Shown here: piece after piece, positions 25,788 to 39,214 of the stretch
Position numbering within the stretch: position 1 is the first letter of the stretch
Layout of the letters: each line of letters opens with the position of its first letter
Assembly: GCA_024305405.1 (NCBI GenBank)
Contig: JAKNDB010000107.1
Coordinates: 4,200,501 to 4,264,500, forward strand
Direction: 5' to 3'
DNA from: Dirofilaria immitis
Taxonomy: Eukaryota; Nematoda; Chromadorea; Rhabditida; Onchocercidae
DNA: 64,000 nt
Translations under genes and position numbers: made by a program
Notes under the pieces: generated by a model
What the model was told of the DNA's origin: nothing
The model's input: the letters and a program-made list of their open reading frames with translations, nothing else
The model's database searches: none

Positions 25788-25789
<2 letters not shown>

Positions 25790-25844
<55 letters not shown>

Positions 25845-25845
25845 C
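25790..25845. repeat. (TC)n/(TTTC)n microsatellite
   Basis: CTCTCTCT run followed by TTTC repeats; the ORF across it is low complexity. Confidence 0.9.
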
Positions 25846-26279
25846 CTCTTACGACTATATGGTATTTTAATTTTTTCTTCTTTTAAAAAAGTGCAAAGAG
25901 CCAAATTTGATAATAGCAAAAAGTGAAAGAGGGAAAAAGAAAATTTGCTATAATTCTCTTCCACTAACTATCTTATGCAATAAATAATAAAAGTATAAAT
26001 GTGTTAGCCAAGGAATTTAAGATTTCTAAGAGAGAAGAAGAAAAAAAGGGAAAGATTGATTGTAATTTGATGTGAAAATTTTATTCTAAAATTGCTTCAT
26101 TTAACATTTTTTTCTTTTTAAAAAGAAAGTTTTTCATTTTCTTTCTGTTTCATTCATCCCTTCTTGTCTTAATTTCATCGAAAAGCATATCCAACAGGCA
26201 ATTGTAATTTGTTTATAATATATATGTATATTAATTGAAATTGGGAAGAGGAAGGAATAGATTGAATAAAAAAGAAAGA

Positions 26280-26395
26280 GAACAATAACAACAACAACAA
26301 CAACAACAGCAACAACAATAACAACAACAATAACAGTAACAATAACGATAACAACAACAACAATAACAACAACAATAACAATAACAACAATACTA
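26280..26395. repeat. (AAC)n/(AATAAC)n microsatellite
   Basis: About 115 bp of AACAACAAC with ATA, AGT and CGA variants. Reverse translation as poly-Leu is an artefact. Confidence 0.9.
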
Positions 26396-26754
26396 TTTCA
26401 TTTGCAAGTATATTATTCATTCATTTTCTATTATTTCTTTTAACAATATTTTTCATTTCGAATTTGCTTAAAAATTCTTTAGAAAAAAATTCTTTTAATG
26501 CAAACATTCCGATTATATATATATTTAAATAAACAAAAATTTTTTAGATATATAAATCTATAAATAAATAAATATATTAATAGATGAATTAAATAAATTG
26601 ATCAATAAATGAATTTATGAATATATTCTGAAACTAATATATGAACTTTTTATTGTGCAATTTCTATATCAATATCTGTGTGATTGATGATAATATTAAG
26701 TGATAACGATGGTAACAGTAATGATTTAAAAAAATTGAGCATTTGAACATTTAA

Positions 26755-27002
26755 TTTGGTTTGTTATCGCAATATTGATAAGTTAAATTCACTTCTATAG
26801 CAAAGTGAAATTAATTTTCAACGATAATTAATTGATTTTATAAACCAATCAGTAATCATAAATTAGTTTTATAAACAATCATGAGTATAAAATTGGATGA
26901 TGAATCATTGGTTTATAAAATCAGTTAATTATCGTTGAAAATTAATTACATTTTTTCTATAGAAGTGAATTTAACTTGTCAATATTGCGATAATAAACCA
27001 AA
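26755..27002. mobile_element. Near-palindromic 248 bp element flanked by TTAA (MITE candidate)
   Basis: Left arm 26753-26850 and right arm 26907-27004 are close reverse complements over about 98 bp (for example TTTGGTTTGTTATCGC against GCGATAATAAACCAAA at the ends), with a 56 bp centre. TTAA stands at 26751-26754 and 27003-27006. Non-autonomous elements using TTAA targets are typical of the piggyBac superfamily. No transposase is present. The TTAA is itself palindromic, so it could simply extend the inverted repeat rather than be a target duplication. Confidence 0.65.
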
Positions 27003-27817
27003 TTAAAAATTATGACGATAACTACTCTTTCATTCACCTGTATCCTGAATCATTATTGTTTAGTATTATTATTATTATTACTTTAGCATATTCTGTAATC
27101 GTTTCTATCTATTTCTCTTAATAAAATATTTCTTTTGTCCTTCATTTTTATTAATTATTTTCAATTGTAGTTCATATCATTACTTTAAAGAATGATAGTT
27201 TTTCTTTTCTCACAAAAAGAAAAAAAACAAAATAGAAATGAGATTAAATGATAGATAAATTAGTGTTATTTTTAAAAAGGTTTTTGTTAAAAATATATTT
27301 ATTTTTCCTTTTTTTTTAAAACATTCAATTAACATTTATCACTTTCTTGTCTGTTTTCTTTCTTTCTTATTTTATCTGACGGAAGGAATAAGTTTCTCTA
27401 AGATGCTAACAAACAGCTGTGTTGCTTATATTATTGTTTTGCCTTTAAAGTTTGATTGATGGAAAAGTTTTTTCCAAGAGAAACTTCAAAAAGTTTTTTT
27501 CACTTTTCCTTTTTTATATCATTAAATATTGATAAATTGATTATGTGAAATGTACACACAATCATTCAACGATGCTATAACGAATGTTATCAGTGCTGTG
27601 CATAATTCAAATATTTGAATTGCTTGCATTACACAATATACTTTACCTTTTTGTTGGGAAGATATTGCCATGAATGAATGAATGAATAAATTATCTTCAC
27701 ATTGATGAGATAATTGCTTATATGCAAGTCATGCGTAAAGAAAAAAAAGAGGAAATAAACTTATGGCAATTATCAGCTTTCATTTCTTTCTCTTTTCATT
27801 AAATCTTATAAGACTGC

Positions 27818-28235
27818 ATGTTTACAGTATGAAATTTATACAGTACTTTGCGTGATATAAATTTCATCGGATTAAATGTTTACAGTACACTTGTGCAAAT
27901 AAATTTGTATTGCATTATTATGTCTGTGCCATCCTGCCATTATAGGTTTTATACTGTATCTATACAGTATCTCTGCACCGTGTAAATTTCTGTACTGCAC
28001 TGACAAAATATTTTATGCAGTGTAAATTTCGTCAAATTATATGCGTGCGAAATACTTTTACATTGTTATTTTATATTATATTTATGCCTACAATCTTAAA
28101 TAGGCATAACTTTTATCCCATTTTATTCTTGCGCAATATAAATTTTGTAAGGTTATATTTATGCAGTATTTTATACAAATTTTATTAGATTATATATGGC
28201 GTAGTATCTTATGCATTTATTTTTTTGTATTAATT
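27818..28235. repeat. Degenerate tandem repeat with TACAGTA / GTGTAAATTTC elements
   Basis: Successive diverged units share a core like TTTACAGTAT, then GCGTGATATAAATTTC, then ATCGGATTAAATG (for example at 27822, 27880, 27960, 28010 and 28155). Period roughly 40-65 bp; the exact unit was not resolved by eye. Confidence 0.5.
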
Positions 28236-28984
28236 TTATATTTTGTTATTCATTTTTTATTTTTTCCCTTCATGTTATCTTAATTTCTAGATATTATTTA
28301 GAAACAAAAATTACGCTTATATTTGATAGTAAATATATTTCATATGTCTTCTCGTTCTCGTAGAATCTTCTCAAGAACGGATCAAATATAATTAATTAAT
28401 CATTAAAATGATTAATTAATAATTTGGGTATTTAAGTACTACAATGGAATAGAACATGAATGAGACGGAATATTTAGTATAACAAATAAAATTATTATTA
28501 TCAATAAAGAATTATAAGAAAATCTAATTTTTTTCTTCTAACCAATAAGAATTTTAATTTCCATTTTCATAGTTTAATAGATGGAAAAGATATGAAATCT
28601 GTCATAAAATATATATATTCACGTCTTTTTCCCATACTTTTGCCAACCGTTATAATCATTATCCTTTTTTTCTTCTTCATTCACATTGATTGGAATCGGT
28701 AATATATTTACATGAAAAGGAAAAAAATTAATGTCCAAATGATCGAAATGATGATGTATATAATGCCCGTCTGGTAAATAATAGTTAGGATGAGTGATGT
28801 TATCATACCAAAGTTTTGATTATCCCAATCGTTAATAGATTATGATGCTTATCGATCTTCAATCAACAAATAGATCTTATATAAATGATATAAAGGAAGG
28901 AAAAAAAAGAAAATGAAAATGAATGATCATCAACAATACATCTGTATGGTAGGAGAACGAAGGGATGAATTAAAAACTAAATAT

Positions 28985-29112
28985 TAATGAATGAAAGGAA
29001 TGAATAAAAGGAATGAATGGAAGGAATGGATGAATGAAAGGAGTGAATGAGTGAATGAATGAATGGAATGAATGGAATGAACGAGTGGAATGGAATGAAT
29101 GAAATGAACGAA
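28985..29112. repeat. (GAATGAAT)n tetranucleotide array
   Basis: ATGA/GGAATGAATG units, imperfect. Confidence 0.8.
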
Positions 29113-29177
29113 TTTTAAATTAAATTTGAATGAAAAGATGAATGGGATGATTAAAAGTGGAAAATAATCATCAGATT

Positions 29178-29256
29178 ATCTCTCTCTCCCTCTCTCTCCA
29201 TCCCTCTCTCTCTCTCCATCCCTCTCTCTCTCTCTCCTCTTTCTCTTTCTCTCTTT
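29178..29256. repeat. (TC)n polypyrimidine tract
   Basis: Interrupted CTCTCTC/CCATCCCTCTC tract. Confidence 0.85.
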
Positions 29257-30074
29257 TCTTCCTCTTTTTGATGATTTAGTATATTCAGAAAAAGAAAAGA
29301 TGAAAATAGAAAAATCAAAAAAAGAAAGGAAATGAAAAATGAAAAAAGCGAAATCAATAATAATATATATATCATTATAAATAATTCGTTGATAACAACA
29401 AGTTATTGTTAGATATTCTTCTTATTCATATATCGCATCGCCTCTTTTTCTTCTCATTCAAATTTAATTTAAAAGAATGCAAAAATTGGAACGTTCACAA
29501 TTTTCTGAATTTTTATTTGAAATTCAAAATGTAATTTTATTGTATTTAAAATCGATTAATTTTAATTTGTTTCAATTTCTTTCCTTTTTTTTTCATCGAT
29601 TGATTTTTGCAAAATTGTCCATTTGTCTTATTTTTTTTTCTTTTTAATATTTTTTCATTTCGTTTTGTTTCATTTCTTTATTCATTTATCATTTAGTTTA
29701 TTGAATTTATTGTTATATTCAAAATATTAATGTTTATTTGTTTTTTCTTTTCGACGTAAAATACGTCAAATATACAACCTAATTTCTTTTCTTTTCCTTT
29801 TCTTTTCTTTTTTAATGAATTTAAGAACTTATTGGAATACCGATTATCATTAGTGATAATGAAAGATTTGATTTAATCAATGTTGAATTATTATTTTTTT
29901 CTTATAAGGGATGATATTTCAATAAATTACTTAATATTTTCGTTTAGTACATTATTCAATAAATATGCTTCTTATCTATCTATTATGATTATTTGCTCGT
30001 CATCGACTTGTTATCGAACTTTTATCATCGTGTTTGGAATATTTATTTTCATATGAAATGTTATACTGAATTAA

Positions 30075-30077
<3 letters not shown>

Positions 30078-30112
<35 letters not shown>
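30078..30112. repeat. (TA)n microsatellite
   Basis: Uninterrupted AT dinucleotide run. Confidence 0.9.
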
Positions 30113-30116
<4 letters not shown>

Positions 30117-33100
30117 ATTGTATTTGTGGATATTGAATTATTAATTATTATTTTTATCCGACGTATAATGATAAGTTTATAATACAACTTGAAAAAGCTT
30201 CTTTTTTATAGCTTCATTAATTTTTGCTATTCTAACTTCTTATCTTCTTTCAGCATAACAAGGTGAATTAACGTTTGACTTTTTTATAATTTCATCAATT
30301 TTCAGTATTTTAATTTTTTATCTTTTCAGATTTAATAAGTTGAATTATTGACCTTTGATATCATCTTTTTCATAGCGGCATATGTTTGTTGCATTTATTA
30401 TTGTTTCTCATATTATCCATGCAATATTTTCAAAAATTTCTCACAAAGCTTTCAAGATTCAATTTATTCGTGTAGTATATTTTATAAATTATAACTTTTT
30501 AATAACGCAAATTATTCGTAATGTTAAATGTTTTATCAAAATTTTTTCTCGCAGTATTTTATAAATTATAGGTGATAAATAATGATAATTAAACGTACGT
30601 CAAATATTCCATCAATGATAGAAAAAGATTATTAATGAATTGTATTACTCATATTTTTATTTCGTAAAATGAAAATAAAACTTTTAATGATAAGTTAATC
30701 ATTTAAGTTTATTTATTAATTTTTGTTGGAATAAAGTGAATATGATGAAATTAAAAATTCATAGATTATAAAAAGAAAATGAACAAAATGAAAGGAAAGA
30801 AAAGAAAAAATTTTTTTTTTAAAAAAGATCGTAAATAAACAAAATTGAAGAGATATATCATCAATTGATGACGAAGGTAGGTAATGCACTATGAAAATTC
30901 ATTTTATTTTTATTTTATTTCTCTTTTTTTTCTTTTTGTTGTTTTTGTTTTAACTTAAAATTTTTCATTTTTTTATCTTAAAATTAATGACATTTCGAAA
31001 TGTATTAATTTGACAGTAATTTGCTAATTGAATTATTTGTTAATTAATCAACAAATTTTTATTTTTAGAGAAAATAGAAATTGAATTTGGCTGCTATTAG
31101 GAATATTAATTGATATATAATTAAGCATATTTGATAAGAAATCTTATCATTCAAATGAATTATTTTGTAAATAAGCTGAATATATAATGTAATATATTGT
31201 TCCAAAAACAACATAAGTAGTATAATAATAATAAAACAATAACAATAATAATTGCTACCACAATTACTATTGTAATAGTAACAATGATAGCACCGGTTCA
31301 AGCGATAACGGAAAACTATTTTGCATTATTAAGTAATTATGAATTAATCAAATTCATTAATTATGATGATATTGGCAAAATCTAAAAATGCCAAAAAATA
31401 ATATAGTAATAAGAGAAAGCATGATACTATAGCAAATAATTGCTATAACAATAACAACAAGAATAAAACAACAGTAACACCAATCAGAAATGGAAATGAT
31501 TGGTGATTTGATGGTGATAATTTTATTTTTAAACAAAATATATTTCATAATTATATTTTGATTCTTAAAATAACGAACTTCTATAGTTTGAAAAGCTTTT
31601 ATAATTTTTTCTCGAATTTCAGTTCATCATTTCTTAACTTGCTCTTTACTCATTAAACTAATTAATTTAAGTTCTACTGTTTCAATTATAAACAAAATAA
31701 TTTTCATTTATATTTGTATCATATGTTGCTTCAAATATTTAATTACATAGTAACCATATGTTGTAATATAAATGGTACTTAAATATTTGATTACATAGTA
31801 ACCAATCTTTTCTTTCCTTTCTTTTTTTTTTCAAAAGTAACTTCATTTCTATATGATTATTATTAAATTATTCATTTCATACATAAATGAAATTTAATTA
31901 CCTTTACTGTTTTATGTGTTATATTTCTTTTTGATATTGGTATCAATTATACCTTTTCAAGTAATATAAGTTGTTTAATAATTATGTAATATAATTACTG
32001 TTAGATAATATATTATTTAATATAATTTAAACATGTTGAAATATTTCGATTAATTATCATCAATTTCGTCTTTTATTTATTTTAAATTTCCATTTAGTTT
32101 TCAACAAAAAAAAGAAACTATACGAAAAATGAAAATCTTATATAAATTATATAAAAAAGAAAAATAAAACTTTGAAATGGATTTATAATTATCATTAAAA
32201 TAATACCGATAATTGAATAAATTAGGTCGAGATTCAGTAATATGTAAAATTAATTCAATAATATAAAATAAAAAGACTACGATAATCAAAATTTTTTGGT
32301 CTTAAAAAAGAATTTTCGTAACAAATTATTCTGAAATAAAAAAAAGCTGAAAAGTTTAAAAGCAGATTAATGGCAATTTAATATTTAAAAGTATCAATGT
32401 TAAAAATCTTATTTCTACTGAAATTTTGATCATTAATTTATCGCTATCTCAATAATTCTTCCGTAACTTTTTCATTTTTTTAATTTGTACTGTCAAGTAA
32501 CTTTGCCCTTTATGATATATTTTCCAATTAAATAGATATTATATCTATAAACTTTGCCTTCGTTAATAATTTTGACTAATAATCAATGTATTATTTGAAA
32601 TTTGACAATCAATAATTCTTTTATTTTATTCATATATTATAGTTGATAAAATTTGAATTGATTTATAAAGGAAATGAAAAAAGAAAGTGTAATTTGTAAT
32701 TTTTCAAAATTGACAGCGCAATATAAATGATTCTCAAAATTTGTGAATATCAATCTGTCATTTTTGAAAATTATTTCAATTAAATAATTAATTAATATTT
32801 AAATTTTTAGATAGAAATAAGTTAAATTTTTCTATGAAATCATTTTATTTTTGCAATTATCATTAAAGCAATTAATTATTAGCTAATTAGCTTTTCGGAA
32901 GTTTAATTTTAAAATTTCTCAATTAAAAGTTTACATTCGTATCAAATTGATTTTAATCTTCATTTCTCTTCAATAAGCAAAAGAAAAATGTTAAGATATT
33001 TAGTGAAATCGATTCTTAGTTATTCAAACTAATAGATTTATTATTTATTACTTAAAAACTAATTAGCTAATAGATTTTTAGCAAATAATATCTGAAAATA

Positions 33101-33157
33101 TATTAAATAATATTCAAATATGCTTGCTTAGGTTATTAGAGAATTTTATAATTCCTG

Positions 33158-33285
33158 CTTTTAATTTAAATATATATATATATATAATGATAATTGCTTT
33201 AATGATATCATATATATATATGTGTAATTTTATAATTCTTGCTTTTAATTCAAACTACACATATATATATATATATATATATCAT
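33158..33285. repeat. Duplicated TA-run module
   Basis: TTTTATAATTCCTGCTTTTA and TTTTATAATTCTTGCTTTTA, each followed by AATT/CAAA and a TA run, lie about 73 bp apart. Confidence 0.7.
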
Positions 33286-33769
33286 ATAGAAAATCAATTT
33301 ATGTTTTTAATTTCGTTTTTTTCGTTAAAAATTCTTCTTTTCTTTTTTTAAATGGTAAAATTGCAATGAATGGTAATATTGTTACAAATGATAATAATAT
33401 TGTTATAAAATGATTATTGTTTGAATGCAATGAATAATAATAATCATAGTAATAATGGATAACTTTGACCTTTTATTTAATAGAAAATTTTTATCAAACT
33501 AATGATAAGAATGATAATAGTATGAAGGAATTTTCGAATTCATTAGAAAGTAGAGAATTTCATAAATTTTCTTTTTTAAAAATTATTCATTCAGCAAAGC
33601 TTTTTCCTTTTTTCATTGCCTGGTACAAAGCGGAACTAATGATATACTTTTAGCACTTTCATCTAATATTTATTTATTTATTCATTAATCTATTCATTTA
33701 ATCATTTATTTTTTTTATCAACTCATTTCATTACATTACATTATATTACATTTCATTTCGTTCCATTTC

Positions 33770-34035
33770 GATTCTATTTCATCTGATTCCATTTCATTAC
33801 ATTTCATTTCGTTTCATTTTGATTCTATTTCATCTGATTCCATTTCATTACATTTCATTTCGTTTCATTTTGATTCTATTTCATCTGATTCCATTTCATT
33901 ACATTTCATTTCGTTTCATTTTGATTCTATTTCATCTGATTCCATTTCATTACATTTCATTTCGTTTCATTTTGATTCTATTTCATCTGATTCCATTTCA
34001 TTACATTTCATTTCGTTTCATTTTGATTCTATTTT
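33770..34035. repeat. 51 bp tandem repeat, about five copies
   Basis: Unit begins GATTCTATTTCATCTGATTC and continues through TTTCATTTCGTTTCATTTT. Copies are almost identical. Because 51 is a multiple of three, an open frame persists through the array (33819-34085) with a 17-residue period; this is not evidence for a protein. Confidence 0.95.
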
Positions 34036-34915
34036 ATTCATATCCTTCTTTGGTAAGATCGATAATTTTAAATAGTTCTATGTGATTAGCAAATTATTTC
34101 CAAAGATGGTATTGTTTTTTATAACCTTGAACTTTTTGTATATGTTATCCCAACCGAATATGCCAACTTTGTACCATTTGGTGACATCAGAAGAAAAAGT
34201 TTTGCTGAATAAATAAATTTTTGAAAGATAAAAGAACTTTCAAAAGTTACTAATAAAAAAATGAGTTTTTTCTAATTTCGTATAATTCGAAAAAGAATTT
34301 AGCATTTTTAAAAATATTTTGATCAAATGTTATTATAAACAATTTTTTCACAATTATGCAATATTTACACATTTCAATAATTCCTATTTATATACCAAAA
34401 TCATTTTTTTATTTTTATAATAAAAGGTTCTTTTTTAATCAAACCTTGTTAATTTCAATATCTAGTTCCAAGAATAATCGTATGAAATTATTTAATTACA
34501 GAAGTAATTAATCTCAATATAATACAAATGTTATTATTGTTATTATCTTAAGTTAAATGAAAAAAATATGGAAAATTGTAATGAATAAGCAAGCCTTATT
34601 ATTTAACCAATGCCTTTCTATGATTTCATAAATTATCAGTTTATCAGTTTGTTAAGAAATTACACCAAAATTAATGTGTGAAAAGTTTTGTTTACCAAAT
34701 GAACAGCTGCTCTTCTGTTTAAAACAAACTTTTGATTGAATTCCTCCTATTTTTTTGAAAAAGAAGAAATAATTATTGTTGTTAGCAATTTCAACTTCGT
34801 TTATTTATGCTTATTTTTATTATACACATACAAACAGAAACTTTTAATACGGAAATCGTAAATTTTGATTCTAAAATTTAAAAAAAAGTAAAATTTATTT
34901 AACTGTCATCGAATT

Positions 34916-35012
34916 AGTAGTAATAGTAGTAGTAATAGTAGTAGTAGTATAATAGTAGTAAAAGTAGTAATAGTAATAGTGGTAATAGTAGTAATAGTAG
35001 TAATGATAGCAT
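34916..35012. repeat. (AGT)n/(AAT)n microsatellite
   Basis: TAGTAGTAATAGTAGT trinucleotide tract. Confidence 0.9.
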
Positions 35013-35444
35013 TGATAGTATCGTAGCAACAGCAATAACTAAATAATTAAAATTATAATTGAAATTGAATGAAATGATTTCTATTAGTAATTTATAGAAA
35101 GAAATGAGAGAAAAATAAATAAATAAATGATTAATAGAATTTATAAATTCAAATAAAAAATTCTTTTTAAGTAATCAAATTTTACATTTTCATCATTTGT
35201 ATATATATATAACATTGATGATATAATATATATTATATATATGCCTTTAATATATGCCTTTATATATACGTAAAAAGCAAAATCAAAATAAGCTGTTATC
35301 TAATATCAAAACAAATAATAAAAATACTAATGAAAAGGGGAAAAGAGAAAACAAGAGAAAGGGAGAAAGAGAGGGAGAGAGAGAGGGAGGAAAAATAGAG
35401 AAAGATCAAAAAGGAAAAATAAGAATGAACAATGACGAAAATGA

Positions 35445-35625
35445 TGATAATAATGGTAACAATAATGATAGCAATAGTGATAACAATAATGATAACAACA
35501 ATAATAATAATAATAATTATAATTATAATAATAATAATTATAATTATAATTAATTATGATTAATTAATTATAATAATTATAATTACAATTAATAATAATA
35601 ATAGTAATGATGATAATAATAATAA
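35445..35625. repeat. (AAT)n-rich compound microsatellite
   Basis: AATAATGATAAC and AATTATAATTATAAT units. Confidence 0.85.
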
Positions 35626-35754
35626 TAGTGTCAACAACGATAAGCAGTTTTTTTGTTTTCAATTTTTGTTCCGTCAAAATAATGACAAATTGACATGACA
35701 TGAAATTTTTATCACACATGTCAAATTCTGAGAGAAAGAAAAGATTTTTGTGTG

Positions 35755-36062
35755 TGAAATTTTTAGTGTGATATGTGTTTGTTACGTGTATGTATGTATG
35801 TGTACTATATTTTGATATGTGTATGTGTGTTTGTATTATGTGTACATATATGTATGTGAGTGTATGTGTATGTGTATGTATATGTATATATATATATGTA
35901 TTATGTATATATTCATCATGTATGTTGTTTGATGATTGAGTATATATATATATGTTGATGTATTATACATACATATATATATTTGTATGTGTGTGTATGT
36001 GTGTGTGTGTGTGTATGTATGTATGTGTGTATGTGTGTGTGTGCGTGTGTGTGTGTGTGCAT
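35755..36062. repeat. (TG)n/(TATG)n compound microsatellite
   Basis: TGTGTATGTATG and TATATATG runs, ending in GTGTGTGTGTGC. Confidence 0.9.
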
Positions 36063-36154
36063 GCCAGATAATTCATTCGACATTTTACTGTTATGCTGAT
36101 TTGAATTGTATTTTGTTCGTTGCAGAATGTTGTAGTATAATGAGTGGCTGGATA

Positions 36155-36928
36155 GATGGATGGATAGATGATGAATAGGTGGATGGATGAATAGAATGAA
36201 TGAATGAATGAATGAATGAATGGAATGAATGGAATGAATGAATGAATGGAATGAATGAATGAATGGAATGAATGAATGAATGGAATGAATGAATGAATGA
36301 ATGGAGTGAATGAATGAATGGAATGAATGAATGAATGGAATGAATGAATGGAATGAATGAATGGAATGAATGAATGAATGGAATGAATGAATGGAATGAA
36401 TGAATGAATGAATGGAATGAATGAATGAATGGAATGAATGAATGAATGGAATGAATGAATGAATGGAATGAATGAATGAATGGAATGAATGAATGGAATG
36501 AATGAATGAATGGAATGAATGAATGGATGAATGGATGAATGAATGAATGGAGTGAATGAATGAATGGAATGAATGAATGAATGAATGGAATGAATGAATG
36601 AATGGAATGAATGAATGAATGGAATGAATGAATGAATGGAATGAATGAATGAATGAATGGATGAATGAATGAATGGGATGAATGAATGGAATGAATGAAT
36701 GAATGGAATGAATGAATGAATGAATGGAGTGAATGAATGAATGGAATGAATGAATGGAATGAATGAATGAATGGAATGAATGAATGAATGGAATGAATGA
36801 ATGAATGAATGGATGAATGAATGAATGAATGGAGTGAATGAATGAATGGAATGAATGAATGGAATGAATGAATGAATGGATGAATGAATGAATGAATGGA
36901 TGAATGGATGGATGGATGGATGGATGGT
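36155..36928. repeat. (GAAT)n array, about 770 bp
   Basis: Nearly pure ATGA tetranucleotides broken by an extra G (GGAATGAATGAAT) every 8-16 bases, giving a higher-order pattern. It ends in (GGAT)n at 36895-36928. Confidence 0.95.
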
Positions 36929-37016
36929 ATGAGAGAAATTAATTATTTCAGAAATTATTCGATTTGTTTATAACTTTTTAGCTTTCATTCCAAAAAAAAA
37001 ATTTTCTTATCTATCG

Positions 37017-37082
37017 ATGCCGACCGACCGATCGACCGAACAACCGGTCAACCGACAGACCGACGAACCGACAAATCGACCC
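37017..37082. repeat. (CCGA)n GC-rich tetranucleotide tract
   Basis: CCGACCGACCGATCGACCGA with diverged copies; markedly GC-rich against its surroundings. Confidence 0.85.
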
Positions 37083-37568
37083 TGCTTTATCATCTCTTCG
37101 AAAGCGTTAAAGTTTCTTTTATCCATTTGGAATTTTATGTTCTTTTCATCTCTTCCCAAATGCCAAGTTGCTTTCATCTTTTCGGAACTTAACATTGCTC
37201 TCATCTGTTCCTTCAATGTTACTTTTGAAATATTCCGTTTATCTTTGTGTTTTCTCGAAGATTTCTTGAAATTTGATATTTCCTAAATTCCAGAAAGGCT
37301 CATTTTTTCTCGACCCAAATATTTAGTATATGTGTGTACATTTAATTGTTTTATTTGAAATAAAAATGTGAAACAAAGAAACGAATTAATTACAATTGTA
37401 GTAATAACAATTCATATGAGAGAAGGATTGATTATATGGTAAACTGTGTATCGTATTATCCATTGATCAAAATAATTCTATTTTCTTCTGATCATTTCTT
37501 TCGATAATAACTACAAAGTAAACGAAGGTGACATTACCAATTTACAATCAGTAATTTTTTTTCGTTTT

Positions 37569-37628
37569 TCTCTCTCTCTCTCTCTTTTCTTTCTCTCTCT
37601 TTCTTTCTCTCTCTCTCTTTCCATCTCT
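37569..37628. repeat. (TC)n microsatellite
   Basis: CTCTCTC with TTTC interruptions. Confidence 0.9.
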
Positions 37629-38544
37629 CTGTTATAAATTTGAGGTTCAGTGTCATATATTTATAATCAAAGATGAAAGGGAAGAAATGATAAAATTAAA
37701 AAGTCAAAAATTTCAAATTCTAAATAATCAGTTTAATTCAAATTTAATAGTAATATTAACTAACATTTGAATAGAAAGAATTTGATGGGAAAGAAGGATG
37801 AAAAATGTTATATTTAATAATAAATTTCAAATTTAATTATTTATTTAACTATCAAAATTTAGCAAATTTTAAAATATTACTATTATAGAGATTAATTATT
37901 ATCATATAATTGACAGTTTTATTAAGATAAGAAGAGGAAATTATTATTATATATTCGAAATAATTTTTTTACCTTTAGCTTTTCCTTCTCTCATCCTCTC
38001 TCTTTTCTTCTTCCTTTTTTCTTTTTATTTAATAATATATTTAAAATAAAAATTGAAAGAATTTTTCAATCGGTTTTTTTTGTTTTAAAATAGAAGAAAG
38101 AAACTTGTATTGGAAGTATTTTTTATTAAATTCGTAATCATTTCATTCAAAATCATATGGTATTATTTTGATAGAAAAAAAAGATTGATTAGACTGATTA
38201 GATTGATAGATCAGATACTATTGTCCAGAAAATGAACAAACCGGTCTTTTATTCTTTTATTCTTTCATTCTTTCATTCCTCCATTCTTCCATTCTATCTT
38301 TTCTTCATTTCTTTCTTTCCTTCCTTCATCTCTTTCTTTTCTTTTCAAAAATGCTTTTGAATAAATAAAATAAATATGAAATTCAACCAATACAAATCTT
38401 GTTTCAATCAAAAGTATCATTAAAATTTCCCATTTGATAAATTAGTTTTAGTAGTTAGTCTCGTCATTGTCTTTTTATCTTTTGTCTTCTTATATCTCAT
38501 AAACAATGAGTTTGTATTCTTTTTTTTTTTTTTTTCAAGGTTAT

Positions 38545-38640
38545 ACAATTCATTCATTCATTGAATTTATTCAATCATTCATTCATTCTATTCATTCAAT
38601 CAATCAATCAATCAATCATTCATTCATTCATTCATTCAGT
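38545..38640. repeat. (ATTC)n/(AATC)n microsatellite
   Basis: TTCATTCATTCA flanking AATCAATCAATC. Confidence 0.9.
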
Positions 38641-38754
38641 GGAACTGCCGATTCTCGAAGATAAATAAATAGGCAAGGAAATGCTTTTCTATCTTATTTC
38701 ATCTTCTTTTTTCATCTCATTTCATTTCTTTAATTTTTTCCCTTCTTCTCCTTT

Positions 38755-38812
38755 CCTCCTACTCCTCCTCCTCTTCTTCTTCCTCCTCTTCCTCCTTCTC
38801 CTCCTCCTCCAA
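38755..38812. repeat. (CTC/CTT)n polypyrimidine tract
   Basis: Continuous pyrimidines such as CTCCTCTTCTTCTTCC. Confidence 0.85.
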
Positions 38813-39150
38813 TATTTAATTGTCTTTTCATTTGCATTTTCATTTTTAGCCAATTTTATGCATTTTAATTGGATTTAAACATTAATGTAAAATTTGAACA
38901 AAGGTCGTCAATTCAACGGAATATGTTAGTAATTGCATTGGTTTACATTAATCGCTTTCTTTCCTCTTTCAATCTAAATCAATCAAATTTCTTACATTCT
39001 TTCGTTTCATTTTTTTCTTTCTTTCTTTCATTTAAATGATGAAATTTAATAATTAATTTATCAAATCATTTTGAAATATGCTAATTTGAAACTTTTTTTG
39101 TTTATTAAATAATTTCTATTTTATTATATATGCGAATTGAATCAATAATA

Positions 39151-39174
39151 AATGCTATATTATTAGATATTTAA

Positions 39175-39214
<40 letters not shown>

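Larger units (their letters stand above)
21076..26754. other. Gene-free AT-rich region with microsatellites
   Basis: No credible coding exon. The DNA is very AT-rich and carries GA, TA/GATA, CAA and TC simple repeats, a diverged 62 bp tandem repeat and a perfect inverted repeat, listed separately. The other ORFs in this stretch are translations of low-complexity sequence. Confidence 0.6.
27007..33769. other. Gene-free AT-rich region
   Basis: No supported gene. Contains the degenerate TACAGTA-type repeat, ATGA and TC tracts and a TA run listed separately. Several short ORFs are AT-rich noise without splice-consistent neighbours. Confidence 0.55.

Noticed and set aside
33819..34085. 88-residue repetitive ORF
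   Set aside because: Product of the 51 bp minisatellite; no gene features.
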